Source: Asanoa hainanensis
GTDB lineage: Bacteria > Actinomycetota > Actinomycetes > Mycobacteriales > Micromonosporaceae
Direction of reading: 5' to 3'
Assembly (NCBI RefSeq): GCF_900188485.1
Contig: NZ_FZPH01000013.1
Coordinates: 62,001-126,000, forward strand
DNA: 64,000 nucleotides
The position numbers and the translations under genes are program-made. Shown piece by piece: positions 60,574 through 64,000 of the stretch. How positions within the stretch are numbered: the first letter of the stretch is position 1; every line of letters begins with the position of its first letter. The notes under the pieces are model-generated. The model ran no database searches. It had not been told where the DNA came from and saw only the letters and a program-made list of their open reading frames with translations.

Positions 60574-61374
60574 TCAGACTTTTGCTGGTGTCGGCAGGTG
60601 GGCGCGGGCGAACTCCAGCGCCGCGCCCAGGTCGGCCTCGCGGTCCGCGCGGCTCTTGGCACCCCGGGTGTTGACCTCCACGGCGATCGAGCCGCGGAAG
60701 CCCCGCCCGGCCAGCGACTCGAGCAGCTCGCCGCAGGGCTGGCTGCCGCGCCCGGGCACCAGGTGCTCGTCGCGCCCTTCGCCGCTGCCGTCGCCCAGGT
60801 GCACGTGCCGCAGGCCGTCGCCCATGGCGTCGGCCATGGCCAGCGCGTCCGTGCGGCTCGCGGCGCAGTGCGACAGATCCAGGGTGTACGCGTCGAAGCC
60901 GGACTCGGTCGGGTTCCAGCCCGGCTGGTAGGGCACGAACTCGCGGCCGGCCATGCGCACCGGGAACATGTTCTCGATGGCGAAGGTCAGGTCGCTGTGC
61001 TTGTGCGCGATCCGCTCGAGCCCCGGCTGGAACGACCGGGCGTAGTCGCGCTGCCAGCTGAACGGCGGGTGCACGACCACGGTCGGCGCCTCCACCGACT
61101 CGGCGAGCTCGGCCGCGCGGCGCAGCCGCTCCCACGGGTCCGGGCTCCACACCCGCTGGGTCACCAGCAGGCAGGGCGCGTGGACGCTGAGCACCGGCAC
61201 GCCGTAGTGGGCCGCGAGGCCCTTCAGCGCCCCGGCGTCCTGGCTCACGGCGTCGGTCCAGACCATGACCTCGATGCCGTCGTAGCCCAGCCGCGCGGCC
61301 ATCTCGAAGGCCGCGGCGGTCGGCTCGGGGAAGACCGAAGAGCTTGACAGGATCACGGGGGTGCGCGAGGTCAC
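60574..61374 (-). CDS. Sugar phosphate isomerase/epimerase-like TIM-barrel protein
   Basis: 266 residues if begun at GTG 61374 ([18 protein letters not shown]); the frame is open to 61449 but that would overlap ppx. AP-endonuclease-2-type barrel with [59 protein letters not shown] and IAVEVNTRG, the His/Glu/Asp set that binds metals in this family. Rv0498 occupies the same place in mycobacteria. The substrate is unknown. Confidence 0.85.
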   Translation of the reverse strand: MTSRTPVILSSSSVFPEPTAAAFEMAARLGYDGIEVMVWTDAVSQDAGALKGLAAHYGVPVLSVHAPCLLVTQRVWSPDPWERLRRAAELAESVEAPTVVVHPPFSWQRDYARSFQPGLERIAHKHSDLTFAIENMFPVRMAGREFVPYQPGWNPTESGFDAYTLDLSHCAASRTDALAMADAMGDGLRHVHLGDGSGEGRDEHLVPGRGSQPCGELLESLAGRGFRGSIAVEVNTRGAKSRADREADLGAALEFARAHLPTPAKV

Positions 61375-61435
61375 GTCAATCAGGGTAGTCCTAGGTGGCA
61401 GTGGCCACCTGGACGAGCCACCCCAAATCCATCGT

Positions 61436-62380
61436 TTATGCCGATTCAAGCTGGTCGAGCCGGCGCAGGATCACGCCTTCGCGGAGGGCCCACGGGCAGA
61501 TGTCCGCCGCGTCGATCTGGAGCCGGCGGAGCACGGCCTCGGCCACCACCGCGCCGGCCAGCAACTGGTGTGAGCGGCTGGCGCTGACGCCTTCGAGCTC
61601 GTAGACCTGGCGCGGCGGGATCAGCCGGATGAAGCCGAGCACCTGGCGCAGACCCGTCGCGGAGAGCGCACGCGGCTCCCACAGCCCCTGCCGGGACGGT
61701 GCCGCGCCGGCGAGGCGGGCCAGCGTGCGGAACGTCTTCGAGGTCGCCACGGCGCGGTCCCAGCGGACGTCGCCCAGCTTGGCCACGGCCGCCTCGAGCT
61801 GCTTCTCCACGTACGCCTGGAGCTCGTCGACGCTCTTCGGCGACGGCGGCGACGAGGTGTCCCGGTCGACACCGAGGCGCTCGCGGCTGAGCCGGCCGGC
61901 ACCCAGCGGCAGCGACATCGCGAGGTCCGGCGTCTCGTCGATGCCGGCCGCGATCTCCAGCGAGCCACCGCCGATGTCGAGCACCAGCAGCCGGCCCGCG
62001 GACCAGCCGAACCAGCGCCGGACGGCGAGGAAGGTGGCCCGGGCCTCGTCGGCGCCGGAGAGCACCTGGAGCCGCACGCCGGTCTCCTTGCGTACCCGGG
62101 CCAGCACCTCTTGCGAGTTCGTCGCGTCCCGGACCGCGGACGTGGCGAACGCCAGCAGGTCGTCGGCCTTCAGCCGGCGTGCGCTGGCCTGCGCGTCGTG
62201 CGCGGCCTTGACCAGCGCGTCCGCGCCCGCCTTGGTGAGCGCGCCGTCGGGGCCGATCTGCTCGGCCAGCCGCAGCACCGCCTTCTCCGAGTGCGCCGGC
62301 CACGGGTGCGCACCGTGGTGCGCGTCGACCAACAGCAGGTGAACGGTGTTGGAACCGACGTCGAGAACGCCCAACCTCAT
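61436..62380 (-). CDS. Ppx/GppA-family exopolyphosphatase
   Basis: 314 residues, the short two-domain form. [20 protein letters not shown] is the actin-like phosphate-1 loop, [18 protein letters not shown] and [14 protein letters not shown] are the family motifs, and GRLSRERLG follows. It hydrolyses polyphosphate or pppGpp; the mycobacterial orthologue by position (Rv0496) prefers short polyphosphates (established knowledge). Divergent from the Cys-rich gene. Confidence 0.92.
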   Translation of the reverse strand: MRLGVLDVGSNTVHLLLVDAHHGAHPWPAHSEKAVLRLAEQIGPDGALTKAGADALVKAAHDAQASARRLKADDLLAFATSAVRDATNSQEVLARVRKETGVRLQVLSGADEARATFLAVRRWFGWSAGRLLVLDIGGGSLEIAAGIDETPDLAMSLPLGAGRLSRERLGVDRDTSSPPSPKSVDELQAYVEKQLEAAVAKLGDVRWDRAVATSKTFRTLARLAGAAPSRQGLWEPRALSATGLRQVLGFIRLIPPRQVYELEGVSASRSHQLLAGAVVAEAVLRRLQIDAADICPWALREGVILRRLDQLESA

Positions 62381-62468
62381 GTCCGAACCTTATGGCCCAA
62401 CGCTTATCGCCACCGCGTTGCCGTGCGGCAACGCGGGTGGGCAGCCTATTCGGGCGTAGTCTTGTCGG

Positions 62469-63356
62469 GTGCCAGCACGCAACCAGCTACGCGTTCTCGT
62501 CGATTCGGCCGACGATCCCCGCAGCCGCGAGGTCGACCTGGACTTCCCGCGGGAATGGGTCGAATTCTTCGATCCCGAGGACCCCAAGCACCTCATCCGT
62601 GCCGACCTGACCTGGTTGCTGTCCCGCTGGACGTGCATCTTCGGCAAGGGTTGCCACGGCATCATCGAGGGCCGGGCCGCCGACGGTTGTTGCTCACACG
62701 GCGCGTTCTTCACCGACTCCGACGACGAGTCCCGGGTCCGCGCGGCGGCCAAGAAGCTCACGCCGGAGACCTGGCAGCACTACCGCCGCGGGTTCAAGAA
62801 CTACACCGAGATGGACACCGTCGACGGCAAGACGCCGGCCCGGCGCACCGCCACCCAGAGCGCCGACGGCCCGTGCGTGTTCCTCAACGACGCGGACTTC
62901 CCGGCCGGCGGCGGCTGCGCGCTGCACGCCCAGGCCCTGCGCGACGGGGTGCACCCGCTGGAATACAAGCCGGACGTGTGCTGGCAGCTCCCGGTGCGCC
63001 GCGACCAGGACTGGAACAAGCGCCCCGACGGCACCAAGATCCTGATCACCACGCTGACCGAGTTCGACCGACGCGGCTGGGGCTCGGGCGGCCACGACCT
63101 GCACTGGTGGTGCACGTCGTCCCCGGAGGCCCACGTCGGCAGCGAGGCCATGTGGCAGTCCTACGAGCCGGAGCTGACGGCCCTGATCGGCAAGGCGGCC
63201 TACGCCAAGCTGGCCGAGATGTGCGCCGCCCGCGCCCGCCGCGGCATGGTCGCCCCACACCCCGCGGACCCGAAGCGCCGCCTCCCCCTGACCCGCACGA
63301 AGGACCTCAACGGCGCCGCGGAGCCCGCCGCCCCACCAGCGCCGAAGAAGCGCTAA
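62469..63356 (+). CDS. Conserved Cys-rich protein of unknown function (Rv0495c-like)
   Basis: 295 residues from GTG 62469. At least nine Cys, many in patterns such as [50 protein letters not shown] and WWCTSS, suggesting a metal- or Fe-S-binding site similar to DUF3109/YkgJ-like proteins (inference). A mixed basic tail ends the protein. It is conserved next to ppx in actinobacteria. The DNA of the last 150 bases is C- and A-rich on the coding strand. Its stop overlaps the doc gene by four bases. Confidence 0.75.
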   Translation: MPARNQLRVLVDSADDPRSREVDLDFPREWVEFFDPEDPKHLIRADLTWLLSRWTCIFGKGCHGIIEGRAADGCCSHGAFFTDSDDESRVRAAAKKLTPETWQHYRRGFKNYTEMDTVDGKTPARRTATQSADGPCVFLNDADFPAGGGCALHAQALRDGVHPLEYKPDVCWQLPVRRDQDWNKRPDGTKILITTLTEFDRRGWGSGGHDLHWWCTSSPEAHVGSEAMWQSYEPELTALIGKAAYAKLAEMCAARARRGMVAPHPADPKRRLPLTRTKDLNGAAEPAAPPAPKKR

Positions 63357-63727
63357 CCGATGCAGCTGCGGAGTCCTGCGGCGATTTCGGGAACTTCACG
63401 GATCTTGCCGGAGGCGATTCCGATCGTCAGCTCGTAGGCAAGGTCCTCGTCCAAGGGCTCCGTCGCGATCCCGTTTCGCTCGAGGAAAGCCAGCGCCGCG
63501 ACAAGTCCCGTACGTTTGTTGCCGTCGACAAAGGGATGGTTGGCGACCAGCGAGTGCATGAACGCCGCAGCCTTGTCCCAGATGTCGGTGTAAGCCTCGA
63601 CCCCGAACATCGCTGACTGAGGGCGCACCACAGCCGAACTCAACAGACCAGGATCGCGAAGATCGCCGCCGGCTCCGATCTCGTCCGCGATCGCCAGGAC
63701 ATCCGCAACCGTCAGGTAGTGGATCAT
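63353..63727 (-). CDS. doc: Doc-type toxin of a phd-doc toxin-antitoxin module
   Basis: 124 residues. The Fic/Doc motif [20 protein letters not shown] has the Lys typical of Doc (kinase-type) instead of the Gly of AMP-transferring Fic enzymes. N-terminal [15 protein letters not shown] and the Doc-specific [18 protein letters not shown] are present. Doc proteins phosphorylate EF-Tu and stop translation. The start overlaps the antitoxin gene by four bases. Its 3' end overlaps the neighbouring Cys-rich gene. Confidence 0.92.
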   Translation of the reverse strand: MIHYLTVADVLAIADEIGAGGDLRDPGLLSSAVVRPQSAMFGVEAYTDIWDKAAAFMHSLVANHPFVDGNKRTGLVAALAFLERNGIATEPLDEDLAYELTIGIASGKIREVPEIAAGLRSCIG

Positions 63728-63972
63728 TCGGCCAACCGATCGAGCAGCGGCCCATGCCGATCGGCGAACCGCCGCGCGAACGCGCGAGCCTGGTCGCTGG
63801 CCACCTGTTCCGGCAGGTCCGCCGGGACGAGCGCGGCCGCACGCCGACCGTGCCGGCTCAGATAGATCACCTTGCCGGCCTCAGCCTCGTCGACAAGCTC
63901 CGCAAGTCGGGCGCGGGCGTCACTGACGGAGATCTCTAGGTCTTCCGCGGGAGGTAGCGGCTCAGCGCTCAT
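63724..63972 (-). CDS. phd: Phd/YefM-type antitoxin
   Basis: 82 residues. N-terminal ISVSDARARLAELVDEAEAGK and VIYLSRHGRRAAALVPADL form the Phd fold that binds DNA. A C-terminal helix (ARAFARRFADRHG) would wrap the toxin. It neutralises Doc and represses the operon. The ATG lies nine bases from a perfect operator palindrome, typical of conditional cooperativity. Confidence 0.92.
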   Translation of the reverse strand: MSAEPLPPAEDLEISVSDARARLAELVDEAEAGKVIYLSRHGRRAAALVPADLPEQVASDQARAFARRFADRHGPLLDRLAE

Positions 63973-63980
63973 ACCGCAAA

Positions 63981-63999
63981 CTGTACAACGATTGTACAG
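63981..63999. promoter_or_regulatory. Palindromic operator of phd-doc
   Basis: CTGTACAA-CGA-TTGTACAG is a perfect 8-base inverted repeat. On the coding strand it contains TACAAT, a good -10 hexamer about 20 bases before the phd ATG, so Phd binding would block RNA polymerase. The window ends one base further, so the -35 is not visible. Confidence 0.8.
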
Positions 64000-64000
64000 A

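Noticed and set aside
1-64000. tRNA, rRNA, CRISPR array, insertion sequence or prophage
   Set aside because: Both strands were read for tRNA arms, spaced repeats, transposase motifs and phage genes; none was found.

Overview
The window is a high-GC actinobacterial chromosome segment, probably from the family Micromonosporaceae (inference). The grounds are very strong G/C bias at third codon positions, frequent GTG starts, start/stop overlaps, and marker genes: BldN-type sigma factor with an RsbN-like partner, the 33-residue ribosomal protein bS22, DUF3117, the PaaX/enoyl-CoA hydratase pair, and a rex-hemA-hemC-hemD-hemB operon. No rRNA, tRNA, CRISPR array, intact insertion sequence or prophage was found. 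Coding density is near complete and the only gap above 300 bases lies upstream of bldN.

Layout. 1-11 kb: acetyltransferase, a decayed MFS exporter, an acyl-CoA dehydrogenase and a CoA-ester lyase (possible ethylmalonyl-CoA pathway enzymes), two SDRs, two paralogous Tyr/Pro-rich DUF4190 membrane proteins, a DMT exporter, a HAD hydrolase pair and a PadR-controlled membrane protein. 11-25 kb: a block resembling the mycobacterial folP2-tag-htrA-tatB-mrp-MgtE region: PhzF, MgtE-N/CBS protein, DUF1003, Mrp, TatB, HtrA, O-methyltransferase, PepA, DUF3117, PaaX and enoyl-CoA hydratase, Tag, SRPBCC, a DivIVA-like protein and a FolP2-like protein. The ECF sigma and anti-sigma genes expected between the methyltransferase and htrA are absent. 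25-36 kb: an orphan nuoA, a surface protein, a 2-oxoacid:ferredoxin oxidoreductase (korAB), a K+ channel, a 995-residue cyclase/ATPase/TPR protein, an FmdB zinc ribbon, a lytic transglycosylase and a GNAT protein. 36.7-40 kb: a large secreted nuclease and an XRE regulator.

40.6-64 kb: the heme operon, read leftwards from rex, whose genes all overlap by 1-4 bases and which has a near-consensus Rex operator upstream. A two-component pair follows, then an acyl-CoA ligase/glutaredoxin-like/HAD operon, then the developmental module bldN-rsbN. That module has a coupled leader ORF and a BldN-type promoter in front of rsbN. After it come a SerB-like phosphatase, an acyltransferase/epimerase pair, bS22, an excisionase-like HTH protein, a membrane metalloprotease, proline dehydrogenase, a CGNR protein, a TIM-barrel isomerase, a Ppx/GppA phosphatase, a Cys-rich conserved protein and a phd-doc toxin-antitoxin pair with its own palindromic operator. 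This order parallels the mycobacterial Rv0495c-Rv0512 neighbourhood.

The most unexpected signal is at about 40.65 kb. A long composite palindrome, sharing its ends with a second one at 114-190, sits exactly where strand composition flips. For roughly 1 kb to its left the + strand is rich in A and C, and for roughly 1 kb to its right it is rich in G and T. The pattern ignores gene direction and alters synonymous codons even in the conserved hemB gene. No known feature in the window explains it.
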